A stretch of DNA of 64,000 nucleotides. Origin: Ancylobacter radicis. Its GTDB lineage: Bacteria; Pseudomonadota; Alphaproteobacteria; Rhizobiales; Xanthobacteraceae. Below, piece after piece: positions 36,099-44,872 of this stretch. The stretch covers positions 124,001 to 188,000 of the forward strand of contig NZ_JAHCQH010000015.1 in the NCBI RefSeq assembly GCF_018449475.1, written 5' to 3'. The position numbers and the translations under genes were made by a program. Below the pieces are notes generated by a model. That model worked only from the letters and a program-made list of their open reading frames with translations. It made no database searches and was not told the origin of the DNA. Positions within the stretch are counted from its first letter, which is position 1, and each line of letters opens with the position of its first letter.

Positions 36099-37141
36099 GA
36101 AACCTGACCATCCGGCACGAGCGAGGGGAGATGCGCGGCGCGATCGGCAGCGGCATAAGCCGGCCGTGTCAGGCCGAGCGCGGCCGGGGTGAAGCCGATC
36201 TCGTCGGCGACGAGGTAGAGCGGCCGGCGCTTCACCTCGGTGAAGATACGCCCGATATACTCACCCATCACGCCAAGGCTGATGAGCTGGACGCCGGAGA
36301 CGAACAGCATGCTGACCATGATGGTGGGGAAGCCCGGCGTGCGCACGCCGAACACCAGCGCCTCGGCGATGAGATAAAGCCCGTACAGCCCCGACAGGCC
36401 CGCCAGCAACACGCCGATAAAGGACCAGACGCGCAGCGGCACCATGGAGAAGGAGGACAGCCCGTCAAAGGCGTAGCGCAGCAGGCGCAGCATGTTGAAG
36501 GAACTGACGCCGCCGGCGCGTTCGGCCACCTCGAACGCGATCTCTTCCTGACGGAAGCCGACCCAGCTCGTGATGCCCTTCATGAAACGGTTGCGCTCCG
36601 GCAGGGCATTGATGGCGTCCACCACGCGGCGGTCGAACAGGCGGAAATCGCCGGCTCCCTCGGGAATATCGACCTCGGAGAGGGCGTGGAAGAAATGGTA
36701 GAAGCCGCGCGTCAGCAGCCGGCGGGAGAAGGGATCGGTCGCGCGCGAGCGGCGCACCGCGATCACCATCTGGGCGCCGTCGCGCCAGCGCGCGATCATC
36801 TGCGGGATCACCTCCGGCGGGTGCTGGAGATCGGAATCCATCAGCACCACGATGTCGCCCACCGCGGCACGCAGACCCGCCGCCATGGCGGCCTCCTTGC
36901 CGAAGTTCCGGGCGAAGCGCAGCGCCTTCACCGTCGGATCGGCCCGGCCGATCTCGGCCAGCGTCTCGAAGCTGGCATCGCGGCTGCCGTCGTCGACGAA
37001 GATGAACTCGCGGCGCATATCCGGCTCGGCATCGAGCACGGCGCAGAGTCGGGCGTGGAGCGCGCGCAGGCATGCCGCCTCATTATAGACGGGCACCACG
37101 ATCGAAATCAGGCGAGCTTCCCTTGGGTCCATGTGCGGCAT
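36095..37141 (-). CDS. GtrB/DPM-like polyprenyl-phosphate glycosyltransferase (GT2)
   Basis: Protein of 348 residues. The GT-A domain ISIVVPVYNEAACLRALHARL, FIFVDDGSRDASFETL, RFARNFGKEAAMAAGL, VLMDSDLQHPPEVIPQMI (with DSD) and VAVRRSR is followed by two C-terminal membrane helices. Such enzymes transfer a sugar from UDP-sugar to undecaprenyl or dolichyl phosphate. First gene of the operon with GT39-like and GtrA genes. An ATG three codons in (37132) is an alternative start; ribosome site is weak at both. Confidence 0.88.
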   Translation of the reverse strand: MPHMDPREARLISIVVPVYNEAACLRALHARLCAVLDAEPDMRREFIFVDDGSRDASFETLAEIGRADPTVKALRFARNFGKEAAMAAGLRAAVGDIVVLMDSDLQHPPEVIPQMIARWRDGAQMVIAVRRSRATDPFSRRLLTRGFYHFFHALSEVDIPEGAGDFRLFDRRVVDAINALPERNRFMKGITSWVGFRQEEIAFEVAERAGGVSSFNMLRLLRYAFDGLSSFSMVPLRVWSFIGVLLAGLSGLYGLYLIAEALVFGVRTPGFPTIMVSMLFVSGVQLISLGVMGEYIGRIFTEVKRRPLYLVADEIGFTPAALGLTRPAYAAADRAAHLPSLVPDGQVS

Positions 37142-37265
37142 GTTTTCGTCACTGGTTTTACTTGACGCCTACCGTCAGGGAAGGCCACCTGTCAAATCTT
37201 TAAGACAGTTTTGGCTGTCCTGAAGCTTGCGGACACGTATATTCAGATTGTGAAATTTCTTTGGC

Positions 37266-38147
37266 GTGACAAAACCGATGGATGATGGCGTCAGACCCAT
37301 AGTAATTTGTGCTGATGACTATGGATTGAGCATGGGCGTTTGCGATGCAATCGAGCGCCTGATCGAGCAGAGGCGGCTTTCCGCGACCGGCGCGATGACC
37401 GGCATGGCGGGCTGGCGCCGCCGGGCGGGCGATTTCCGCTGCCTCGTGCGTGCGCATCCCGCCGATGTCGGCCTGCACTTCACCCTTACCGGCCAGCGCC
37501 CGCTCACCGCCGCGCGGGATCTGGCGCAGGACGGCCGGCTGCCGGACATCGGGGTGCTGGTGCGGCGCGCGCTGACCGGGGCGCTGCCGCGCGACGCCAT
37601 TCGCGACGAACTGCGCGCCCAGCTTGATGCCTTCGAGGATGAATGGGGCGCGCCCCCGGATTTTCTCGACGGGCACCAGCACGCCCATGCGCTGCCCGGC
37701 ATTCGCGACATCGTGGTTGAGGAACTCGTCCGCCGTTATGCTGCGACGCCTCCCTGGCTGCGCAATTGCCGCGAGCCGCTCGCCTGGGTGCGGCGCCGGC
37801 GACTCGGCTGGCGCAAGGCGGTGCTGATCGGCACGCTCAGCGCCGGAGCGGCGCCGCGCGCGCAGGCGGCGGGCCTCGCCACCAATGACAGCTTTCGCGG
37901 CCTCTATGATTTCGGGCCGGAGCCGGGCTACCGCACGATCTTCCGGGCGGCTCTCGACGGGCCGGGCGAGCGGGTGCTGGTCCATTGCCATCCAGGCCAT
38001 GTGGACGAGGAACTGCGTCGGCTCGACCCGCTGCTGGAGCCGCGCGAGCACGAACTCGCCTATCTCGCCTCGGCGGCCTGCGGGGAGGATCTGCATGCCG
38101 CGCGGGTGCGGCCGGCCCGTTTTCGCGAGACGGGCCGCCCGCGCTGA
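37266..38147 (+). CDS. ChbG/HpnK (YdjC)-family deacetylase
   Basis: Protein of 293 residues with ICADDYGLSMGVCDAIERLI (metal-binding Asp pair), HPADVGLHFTLTG and LDGHQHAHALPGIRDIV (metal-binding His), the pattern of ChbG-like deacetylases. Members remove acetyl groups from chito-sugars or from the glycan part of hopanoids (HpnK). Divergent from the GT2-GT39-GtrA operon, so probably a tailoring step of the same lipid or polysaccharide. GTG at 37266 is uncertain; an ATG follows at 37278. Confidence 0.85.
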   Translation: MTKPMDDGVRPIVICADDYGLSMGVCDAIERLIEQRRLSATGAMTGMAGWRRRAGDFRCLVRAHPADVGLHFTLTGQRPLTAARDLAQDGRLPDIGVLVRRALTGALPRDAIRDELRAQLDAFEDEWGAPPDFLDGHQHAHALPGIRDIVVEELVRRYAATPPWLRNCREPLAWVRRRRLGWRKAVLIGTLSAGAAPRAQAAGLATNDSFRGLYDFGPEPGYRTIFRAALDGPGERVLVHCHPGHVDEELRRLDPLLEPREHELAYLASAACGEDLHAARVRPARFRETGRPR

Positions 38148-38150
38148 CGC

Positions 38151-38603
38151 TCAGCCGCGCGTCCCGTCACCAACCGCTTCGGCAACCGCTTGGGGTGCCG
38201 CCTCGGGGCGCTCGGCGGGGGACAGGCGCCCCTCCTCGGCCTTGTAGTAGTACTGGCTCGCCACCAGCCAGCCCTTGAGCGGGCGCAAGGGTGGAATGCA
38301 GGTGATCAGCAGCACCGGCAGGGTGGTGAACAGGTGAACCCAATAGGGCGCCTGAAAGGCCACTTCCAGCCACAGGCCAAACAGCACCGCCGGAATGCAG
38401 ACGAAGCAGATGACGAAGAAGGCCGGGCCGTCGGCGGGGTCGGCGAAGGAGTAATCCAGCTCGCAGACCTCGCAGCGCGGCGCGAGCGCCAGGAAGCCGT
38501 TGAACAGATGGCCCTGCCCGCAGCGCGGGCAACGCCCCCGCACACCCGTCTCAAAAGGCGTGAGCCTCGACCATTCGCGTGCGGACATGGCTGGATTCTC
38601 CAT
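38151..38603 (-). CDS. DUF983 membrane protein
   Basis: Protein of 150 residues. RGRCPRCGQGHLFNGFLALAPRCEVCELDYSFADPADGPAFF has two CxxC pairs like a zinc ribbon, then two membrane helices. In alphaproteobacteria DUF983 proteins are often linked to cytochrome oxidase gene sets, but no such gene is here. GGAGGG before the ATG at 38603; the upstream frame lacks support. Confidence 0.85.
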   Translation of the reverse strand: MENPAMSAREWSRLTPFETGVRGRCPRCGQGHLFNGFLALAPRCEVCELDYSFADPADGPAFFVICFVCIPAVLFGLWLEVAFQAPYWVHLFTTLPVLLITCIPPLRPLKGWLVASQYYYKAEEGRLSPAERPEAAPQAVAEAVGDGTRG

Positions 38604-38673
38604 CGGTAACGACCCTCCGGGGGCAGTTTGGACTTCCCCTTGGAAATGCGCGCGCGAATGGATGAAGTCAATA

Positions 38674-38701
38674 AATGACTGCAAACATTAATGCAGTCAT
38701 T
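38674..38701. promoter_or_regulatory. 28-bp inverted repeat in an AT-rich gap
   Basis: AATGACTGCA and its exact reverse complement, separated by the 8-bp AACATTAA. It lies 70 bp before the DUF983 ATG and 117 bp before the small gene at 38818. The 214-bp gap is markedly AT-richer than its surroundings. Probable operator or stable hairpin. Confidence 0.5.
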
Positions 38702-38817
38702 ATCCATACATTTGAGCATCAGCTGCAACCCGGACAGCCGGCATGGCGGTAGGGGAGGATGACGTTAACCAATTAAGGCGAAGCTCGTCTCAGCCCTGAT
38801 TTGTCGATTCGCCGCGC

Positions 38818-39042
38818 ATGAGTTTTGTGATGAGTAACGTCATTCCCTTCCCTGCCCGCCTCCCCGAGCCCGCGTTCGAGGACGATCTCGACATCGACCT
38901 GTTCACGGCCGTGGATGTCGCCATTCGCGACCTGTACGATCTCGCCCAGCGGCTGCGCGGCGACGAGACCGGCCATGAGCAGGCGCGCGAATGCATGGCG
39001 ATGCTCGCCCGCGCCCTCGAACAGGCGCGCGTTCCCGGCTGA
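38818..39042 (+). CDS. small acidic protein of unknown function
   Basis: Protein of 74 residues (MSFVMSNVIPFPARLPEPAFEDDLDIDLFTAVDVAIRDLYDL and a helical tail). NVIPFPARLP is a recurring start of small uncharacterised rhizobial proteins. An in-frame ATG at 38830 may be the true start. Convergent with exoD, three bases apart. No function assigned. Confidence 0.65.
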   Translation: MSFVMSNVIPFPARLPEPAFEDDLDIDLFTAVDVAIRDLYDLAQRLRGDETGHEQARECMAMLARALEQARVPG

Positions 39043-39045
39043 GGC

Positions 39046-39741
39046 TCAGCCCAGAAAACTGTGCAGCAGATAGAGCCCGGTCTGGACGAAGGCCCAGATC
39101 ACGCCGGACACCACGCCGAGCGATCCGACGGCCAGTGCCATGCCGGCGACAATCCAGATGCCGTCGCGCTCCAAAATGCCGAGCCCGAGGATGCAGATCG
39201 CCAGCGCCGGCAGCATGTTGCCGAGCGGAATCGGCAGCACCAGTATCACCGCCAGCACGAAGCACATGATGCCGACGACATATTCCGCCGGCGGATGTGC
39301 CAGCATCCCGAAACGCGGCTGAAGCAGGCGCTCGGCCTTTGACAGCCAGGGTGACGCCTTGGTGATGAAGTTCGCGAAATCCTGACGCGGGATGGAACGG
39401 CCGGCGATCAGCCCCGGCAACCAGGGCTGCATGCCCAGGGCGAGCTGGGCGGTCAGGAAGATCAGCGGCGCCCCGAGAATGGTGGAGGTGCCGGGCGGGG
39501 TCGGTAGAACATTCGGCAGCGCGAAGATCAGCATCAGCGGCCCGAAAGCGCGCTCCTCCATGGCCCCCAGAAGATCGCCAATGGCGATGCGTTCACGCGA
39601 CGTGTCGCCGGCGATGCGGCTGAGCACGTCCGAGAGCCGTGACGCCTCCTCCGGTCCGTCTGCCTGGGCGCGGCCGGTGCTGTCGTCGGACGAAAAGTCG
39701 CTTGGCACGGCGGATGAAACTCCTCGTGGATACCCGGCCAC
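39046..39741 (-). CDS. ExoD-family membrane protein
   Basis: Protein of 231 residues. A polar N-terminus of about 45 residues precedes SDVLSRIAGDTSRERIAIGDLLGAMEERAFGPLMLIFALPNVLPTPPGTSTILGAPLIFLTAQL, the ExoD hallmark, then three to four membrane helices. ExoD affects exopolysaccharide production and alkali tolerance in Sinorhizobium; its biochemical role is unknown. Confidence 0.88.
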   Translation of the reverse strand: MAGYPRGVSSAVPSDFSSDDSTGRAQADGPEEASRLSDVLSRIAGDTSRERIAIGDLLGAMEERAFGPLMLIFALPNVLPTPPGTSTILGAPLIFLTAQLALGMQPWLPGLIAGRSIPRQDFANFITKASPWLSKAERLLQPRFGMLAHPPAEYVVGIMCFVLAVILVLPIPLGNMLPALAICILGLGILERDGIWIVAGMALAVGSLGVVSGVIWAFVQTGLYLLHSFLG

Positions 39742-39819
39742 GATCCGGGCGGCACGTTGGGTCTCAGATAGGAGCCGAATGTGACATTAGCCAGCACGGC
39801 GCACGATTTTGCCGGCAGA

Positions 39820-39912
39820 TCAGGTCCAGCTGAACAGGAAAGCGCCCACCGCCACCAGCAATATCACCACCGCCGCGATCGAGTGCTTCATCGTCCAGTC
39901 GTGCATCGTCAT
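39820..39912 (-). CDS. 30-residue single-helix membrane protein
   Basis: Short frame reading MTMHDWTMKHSIAAVVILLV then AVGAFLFSWT: a short charged head and one clean membrane helix ending three residues before the stop. AGGAG lies eight bases before the ATG at 39912, and the first ATG is followed by two more in frame. Missed by length cut-offs. No family recognised. Confidence 0.5.
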   Translation of the reverse strand: MTMHDWTMKHSIAAVVILLVAVGAFLFSWT

Positions 39913-40032
39913 GGTGGCGTCTCCTGTTTCCTGTCCGGTTTGACGGCTCCTCAACCGCACGTCAATTGATCAATCGCGACGAAGCGGCTAGCGAGTGCCC
40001 CCTTTGCGCGCACGCGCCTCCAGGAGACCCCC

Positions 40033-41319
40033 ATGGCGTTTTGCGGCCTCGATTTCGGCACCTCCAACACCACGCTCGGCATCCGCGTGGCCGGCGCGCC
40101 CGTGCTGGCCCCTCTGGAGGATGGCAAGACGACCGTGCCGAGCGCCGTTTTCTACGACCCCGCCGGCACGCTCACCATCGGCCGCGCCGCCATGGCCCGC
40201 TATGTCGCCGGCGAGGACGGGCGGCTGATGCGCAGCCTCAAGGCCGTGCTGGGTAGCCCGCTGATCGAGGAAAAGACGCAGATCGGCCGGCGCGCTATCG
40301 GCTTTAGCGATGTCATCGGCGATTTCATCGGCGCGGTGAAGGCGCGGGGCGAGGCGAGCACCGGCGCGCCGCTGGACGCGGTGGTGCTCGGCCGTCCGGT
40401 ATTCTTCGTCGATGACGACGAGGCCGCCAACCGCCGCGCGGACGAGGCGCTGCGCGCGATTGCCGCCTCGGTCGGCTTCCGCACCATTTCCACGCAGTAT
40501 GAGCCCATCGCCGCCGCTCTCGACTACGAGCAGCAGGTGCGGGCCGAGGAGATTGCGCTGATCGCCGATATCGGCGGCGGCACGTCGGATTTCTCCATCG
40601 TCCGGCTGGGACCGGGACGGGCGGGCCGCGCCGACCGCGCCGACGACATTCTCGCCAATGACGGCGTGCGCATCGGCGGCACGGATTTCGACCGGCAGCT
40701 CTCGCTCGGCACGATCATGCCGCTGCTGGGCTTCCGCAGCCCGATGAAGCGGGCCGGGCGGGATGTGCCGAGCGGCTATTTCCACGAACTCGCTACCTGG
40801 TCGAGCATCAACCGGCTCTACACCTCCAAGACGCTGCGCGAATTGATCGAGGTGCGGCGCGAGGCGGCGCGGCCGCACCTCGTGGAGCGGCTGATCCATG
40901 TCATCGAGGAGCAGCGCGGCCATACGCTGGCCATGGCGGCGGAAGAGGCGAAGATCGCGCTTGCCGAGGCGACGCGCACCGAGATCACCCTCGCCTGGCT
41001 GGAAGCCGGGCTGTCGGTCGGCATCACGCCGGAGGAACTGGTGGCGCATACCCAGTCGCTTGCCGAAAAGGTTGCCCGCCGTGTCGGCCTCTGCCTCGAA
41101 CAGGCGGGACTGGCCGCCGCCGACATCGATGCGCTGTTCCTGACCGGTGGCTCGACGCGGCTCGCCCATGTGCGCGGTGCCATCATCGGCGCCCTGCCCG
41201 GCGCGCGGGTGGTGGAGGGCGACACGTTCGGCTCCGTCGGCACGGGGCTCGCCCTTGAGGCGGCGCGGCGCTATGGCGCGCTCAGCCGTGCCGCCGATGA
41301 AAGGATTTCCGCCGGGTGA
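40033..41319 (+). CDS. YegD-type Hsp70-family protein
   Basis: Protein of 428 residues: only the actin-like ATPase domain, with phosphate-1 loop GLDFGTSNTTLGI, phosphate-2 IADIGGGTSDFSIV, and adenosine motif LFLTGGSTRLAHVRGAI. The peptide-binding domain of DnaK is absent, as in E. coli YegD. CAGGAG before the ATG. Client or partner unknown. Confidence 0.9.
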   Translation: MAFCGLDFGTSNTTLGIRVAGAPVLAPLEDGKTTVPSAVFYDPAGTLTIGRAAMARYVAGEDGRLMRSLKAVLGSPLIEEKTQIGRRAIGFSDVIGDFIGAVKARGEASTGAPLDAVVLGRPVFFVDDDEAANRRADEALRAIAASVGFRTISTQYEPIAAALDYEQQVRAEEIALIADIGGGTSDFSIVRLGPGRAGRADRADDILANDGVRIGGTDFDRQLSLGTIMPLLGFRSPMKRAGRDVPSGYFHELATWSSINRLYTSKTLRELIEVRREAARPHLVERLIHVIEEQRGHTLAMAAEEAKIALAEATRTEITLAWLEAGLSVGITPEELVAHTQSLAEKVARRVGLCLEQAGLAAADIDALFLTGGSTRLAHVRGAIIGALPGARVVEGDTFGSVGTGLALEAARRYGALSRAADERISAG

Positions 41320-41501
41320 GTTTCTCGCAGCCGATGCGTGAGCGCGCGGCGCCGCGCGCCGGCACTGGGCCGGGAGGCTCATGCCATCAAGTTGCGCCCT
41401 GAGGTGCCGGAGTAGTGCCGGAATCGCCTCGACATTGGATATACAGTTTAACTATCGCCGATTGTCCGACGCGCCGCGCCGGTGCTACGAGTGGTTACTC
41501 G

Positions 41502-42980
41502 ATGCTCAAGTTCCAAGACGATGCGGCGGCCGCGATGATGATCGCCCCACGCGACAGTGCACAGATGTTCGACCTCGCGCCGGTGTCGCTCTGGCTCGAA
41601 GACTTCAGCGCGGTCGGGCAGTTATTCGCGCAATGGCGGGCCGAAGGGGTGACATCGCTGCGCGAACACCTGCGCGGGCGGCCCGACCGGGTGGCGGAAT
41701 GCTCGCGGCGCATCCGGGTCATCACGGTCAACCGCCGCACGCTGGAGCTGTTCGAGGCGACGAGCCAGGAGCATCTGGTCGCCAATCTCGCCCAGGTCTT
41801 CCGCAACGACATGCTGAAGACCCATATCGAGGAACTGACGCAGCTCTGGGACGGCAAGCTCAACTTCGCCAGCCAGACGGTGAATTACACCCTCTCCGGC
41901 CAGCGCCTCGACATATTGCTCAAAGGCACCGTGCTGCCGGGTCATGAGGAGAGCCTCGACCGGGTTCTCCTCTCGATCGAGGACATTACCGAGCGCGAGA
42001 CCGCCCGCCGCCAGACGGCGCAGGCCGAGCTTTATGCGCGCGGCCTGTTCCAGCACTCGCCCGTTTCCCTGTGGGTGGAGGACTTCTCCAGCATCAAGCG
42101 GCTGATCGACGATGTGCGCCTGCGCGGTATTGTCGATCTGCGCGTGTTCACCGATGTGCATCCCGAATTCGTCGAGCGTTGCATCAGCGAGGTTCGGGTC
42201 ATCGACGTGAACCAGCACACGCTCGACATGTTCGGGGCATCGAGCAAGGCGGATCTGATCGCCAATATCGGATCGGTGTTTCGCGACGAGATGCACCGGC
42301 ATTTTCGCGAGCAACTGATCGAACTCTGGAACGGCAAACTGTTCCACCAGCGCGAAGTGGTGAATTACACGCTCGCCGGCGAGGAACTGCACGTCCACCT
42401 GCAATTCTCGGTGCTGCCGGGCCATGAGCATGACTGGTCGCTGGTGCAGGTCGCGCTCACCGACATCACCGCCCGCAAGAAGGCCGAAGCCTATCTCGAA
42501 TATCTCGGCAAGCACGATGTGCTGACGCAGCTCTACAACCGCTCCTTCTATGCCGACGAGCTGAACCGGCTGGAGCGCAAGGGCCCCTTCCCCGTCACCA
42601 TCATCATGATCGATCTGAACAATCTGAAGCTGGTCAACGACCAGCTCGGCCATGCCGCCGGCGACACGCTGCTGCGGCGGGCGGGCGAGGTGCTGTCCAA
42701 GGCGGTGGACCGGCCGAGCTGCGCCGCGCGGATCGGCGGCGACGAATTCGCTATCCTGCTGCCCGGCATCGACGCGGCCGGCGGGCAGGCGGTGATGGAG
42801 AACATCGGCAAGCTGATCGAACTGAACAACCAGTTCTATTCGGCCACCGCGCTCTCCGTCTCCATCGGCATGGCGACCAGCCTGACCGGCGAGCGGCTGG
42901 AACAGGTGGTCAAGCGGGCCGACTTCGCCATGTATCAGGACAAGCGCAACCAGGAGCCGTCCGAGCGGACGCTGGCCTGA
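41502..42980 (+). CDS. diguanylate cyclase with two tandem PAS-like modules
   Basis: Protein of 492 residues (ATG at 41502). Two repeated sensor modules: LAPVSLWLEDFSAVGQLF... and HSPVSLWVEDFSSIKRLIDD..., each ending in a PAS-associated ITERETARRQ or ITARKKAEAYLEYL. The GGDEF domain starts HDVLTQLYNRSFYADELN and has IGGDEF at 412-416, so it should make c-di-GMP. The usual inhibitory RxxD site before GGDEF is not visible. No membrane helices, so a cytosolic sensor; ligand unknown. Confidence 0.9.
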   Translation: MLKFQDDAAAAMMIAPRDSAQMFDLAPVSLWLEDFSAVGQLFAQWRAEGVTSLREHLRGRPDRVAECSRRIRVITVNRRTLELFEATSQEHLVANLAQVFRNDMLKTHIEELTQLWDGKLNFASQTVNYTLSGQRLDILLKGTVLPGHEESLDRVLLSIEDITERETARRQTAQAELYARGLFQHSPVSLWVEDFSSIKRLIDDVRLRGIVDLRVFTDVHPEFVERCISEVRVIDVNQHTLDMFGASSKADLIANIGSVFRDEMHRHFREQLIELWNGKLFHQREVVNYTLAGEELHVHLQFSVLPGHEHDWSLVQVALTDITARKKAEAYLEYLGKHDVLTQLYNRSFYADELNRLERKGPFPVTIIMIDLNNLKLVNDQLGHAAGDTLLRRAGEVLSKAVDRPSCAARIGGDEFAILLPGIDAAGGQAVMENIGKLIELNNQFYSATALSVSIGMATSLTGERLEQVVKRADFAMYQDKRNQEPSERTLA

Positions 42981-42989
42981 GCGTCGCCG

Positions 42990-43415
42990 TCACGCACCGC
43001 CGCGCAGGGTGAGGTGTTCCAGCGCGGCCAGATGCACCACGCAGAGCTTGTTGCCCTCGGGATCGCGGAAATAGGCGCCGTAATAATCCGCCCCGTAGTT
43101 CGGGCGCAGGCCCGGCTTTCCCTCGTCGACGCCGCCCGCCTCCATCGCCGCCTGCCAGGCCGCATCGACCGCGGCGGGGGACGGCGCGGCAAAGCTCACC
43201 TGTGTCCCGTTGCCCCAGGTCGCCGGCAGACCATTGAACGGGAGCTGGACGAAGAACTGGGGGAAATAACTGCCGGGCATCACCCACATGGAGCCGGCGG
43301 GCCCGCCATCGGACGGCTCGTCCAGCCGTGTGAGACCGAGCGGGGCGAGCACCTTGTCATAAAAGCCCGTGAGCAGAGCGAGGTCGCGGGCGCCGAGGAT
43401 GATGTGACTGAACAT
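42990..43415 (-). CDS. VOC-superfamily protein (glyoxalase-like)
   Basis: Protein of 141 residues with one VOC domain: FSHIILGARDLALLTGFYDKVLAPLGLTRL at the start, AAPSPAAVDAAWQAAMEAGGVDEGKPGLRPNYGADYYGAYFRDPEGNKLCVVHLA with the metal-binding Glu region. Lactoylglutathione-lyase-like in many annotations, but substrate unknown. Convergent with the diguanylate cyclase gene, ten bases apart. Confidence 0.85.
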   Translation of the reverse strand: MFSHIILGARDLALLTGFYDKVLAPLGLTRLDEPSDGGPAGSMWVMPGSYFPQFFVQLPFNGLPATWGNGTQVSFAAPSPAAVDAAWQAAMEAGGVDEGKPGLRPNYGADYYGAYFRDPEGNKLCVVHLAALEHLTLRGGA

Positions 43416-43565
43416 TGACCTTGCTCATGGACCGGAGGATGTGGGCCCGAGACTGTGGGCCGGACGACGTGAACCGCCATGGTGAGCCGACAAGGCCCAC
43501 CCGCGCAAGCGAGGGTCGACAGCGCGCGATTTGCGCAGTAAACGGTGCGCCAGCGAATTACATAG

Positions 43566-43585
43566 ACTTCCGTTGGTTTGGAAGT
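43566..43585. promoter_or_regulatory. ACTTCC-N8-GGAAGT dyad before fpr
   Basis: Perfect 6-bp arms 21 bp before the fpr ATG, where no ribosome-binding site is obvious. Candidate operator or 5'-leader hairpin of the fpr transcript. Confidence 0.35.
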
Positions 43586-43606
43586 TTTCACTTAGACGGT
43601 TTGTAA

Positions 43607-44380
43607 ATGAGCAACCTGCATCACGAGCGCGTCCTGTCGGTGCATCACTGGACCGACAACCTCTTCACCTTCACCACCACCCGCGACCCGGCACTGCGCT
43701 TCAAGAACGGGCAGTTCGTGATGATCGGCCTCCCGGTGGATGGCAAGCCGCTGCTGCGCGCCTATTCCATCGCCAGCGCCAATTACGAGGAGACGCTGGA
43801 GTTCTTCTCGATCAAGGTGGCGAATGGCCCGCTCACCTCGCGGCTCCAGCACCTGAAGGTCGGTGACGAGGTGATCGTCGGCCGCAAGCCAACCGGCACG
43901 CTGCTGGTGGACTATCTGGTGCCCGGCCGCCGGCTCTATCTGCTCGCGACCGGCACCGGCCTCGCGCCCTTCATGAGCCTCATCAAGGACCCGGAGACCT
44001 ACGAGAATTACGAGAAGGTGATCCTGGTCCACGGCGTGCGCAGCGTGGCGGAGCTGGCCTACCAGGACTTCATCGAGAACGAGCTGCCGGACAACGAGTA
44101 TTTCGGCGAGTTGGTGCGCGAGAAGCTGGTCTATTACCCGACCGTGACGCGCGAGCCCTATCGCAACCAGGGCCGCATCACCGACCTCATCACCTCGGGC
44201 AAGCTGTTCGAGGACCTCGACCTGCCGCCGCTCGACAAGCAGGATGACCGCGTCATGCTGTGCGGCAGCCCGCAGCTGCTGGACGACATGCGCGTGATCC
44301 TCAAGGAGCGTGGCTTCGAGGAAGGCTCGACCACGGAGCCGGGCGACTTCGTGATCGAAAAGGCCTTCGTCGAGAAGTGA
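43607..44380 (+). CDS. fpr: ferredoxin--NADP+ reductase
   Basis: FAD flavoprotein of 257 residues that shuttles electrons between NADPH and ferredoxin/flavodoxin. Motifs: LLRAYSIASANYEETLEFF (FAD), GPLTSRLQHLKVGDEVIVGRKPTGTL, LYLLATGTGLAPFMSLI (nicotinamide), VILVHGVRSVAEL, VMLCGSPQLLDDM and the C-terminal VIEKAFVEK. Typical of bacterial subclass I Fpr. The usual oxidative-stress link is plausible but not shown here. Confidence 0.95.
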   Translation: MSNLHHERVLSVHHWTDNLFTFTTTRDPALRFKNGQFVMIGLPVDGKPLLRAYSIASANYEETLEFFSIKVANGPLTSRLQHLKVGDEVIVGRKPTGTLLVDYLVPGRRLYLLATGTGLAPFMSLIKDPETYENYEKVILVHGVRSVAELAYQDFIENELPDNEYFGELVREKLVYYPTVTREPYRNQGRITDLITSGKLFEDLDLPPLDKQDDRVMLCGSPQLLDDMRVILKERGFEEGSTTEPGDFVIEKAFVEK

Positions 44381-44399
44381 CGGGAAGCCGGCGCCGCGT

Positions 44400-44708
44400 T
44401 CAGCGCAGGCGCCGGTCCGGGTCCCAGGCGGATTCCCGCGCGCGGGCGGCTTCTTCCGGCGAGAGGATGCGGTATTCGGCATCGATCACGGTCGGGCCAC
44501 CGGCACCGGGGCGCTTGCGGCCGCCGAACAGGCGATAGGCCAGCCCCGCAATGGCGATGACGGGAAAGACCACGAGGAAGACGCTCGCCGCCACCAGCGC
44601 CAGCGCAATGCCGACAGCCAGCGCCACGGCGACGACCACCGCGACCTGCCACCAGCTGATGCGGCGGACCGTGAAGCGCATGCGGTCGAACGAATCGGTC
44701 GGGTTCAT
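44400..44708 (-). CDS. 102-residue membrane protein of unknown function
   Basis: Starts MNPTDSFDRMRFTVRRISWWQ, then a double-pass hydrophobic region (VAVVVAVALAVGIALALVAASVFLVVFPVIAIAGLAYRLF) and a charged tail with GPTVIDAEYRILSPEEAARA. ATG at 44708; the upstream frame overlaps the divergent GNAT region and is discounted. No family recognised with certainty. Confidence 0.7.
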   Translation of the reverse strand: MNPTDSFDRMRFTVRRISWWQVAVVVAVALAVGIALALVAASVFLVVFPVIAIAGLAYRLFGGRKRPGAGGPTVIDAEYRILSPEEAARARESAWDPDRRLR

Positions 44709-44872
44709 CCTTTTGGTCTTTCCTCCTGAGCGGGTCGGCCCGCTTTCCACCGATATGGGGGACGGGCCGCCGACATTCCAGAAGACAGGGTATAGATTCA
44801 CACCGGGGCCGGAATCGGGCGCCACCGCGATGACCTTGCGGCAGGGCTCGCCACCCCGCCGGAGACAACGAC

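Noticed and set aside
37204-37219. GACAG-N6-CTGTC dyad before the ChbG/HpnK gene
   Set aside because: Five-bp arms with several overlapping alternatives in the same gap; too weak to call an operator.
39965-39974. ATTGATCAAT as an FNR/FixK box before the Hsp70 gene
   Set aside because: The FNR box needs four bases between TTGAT and ATCAA; here the halves are fused.
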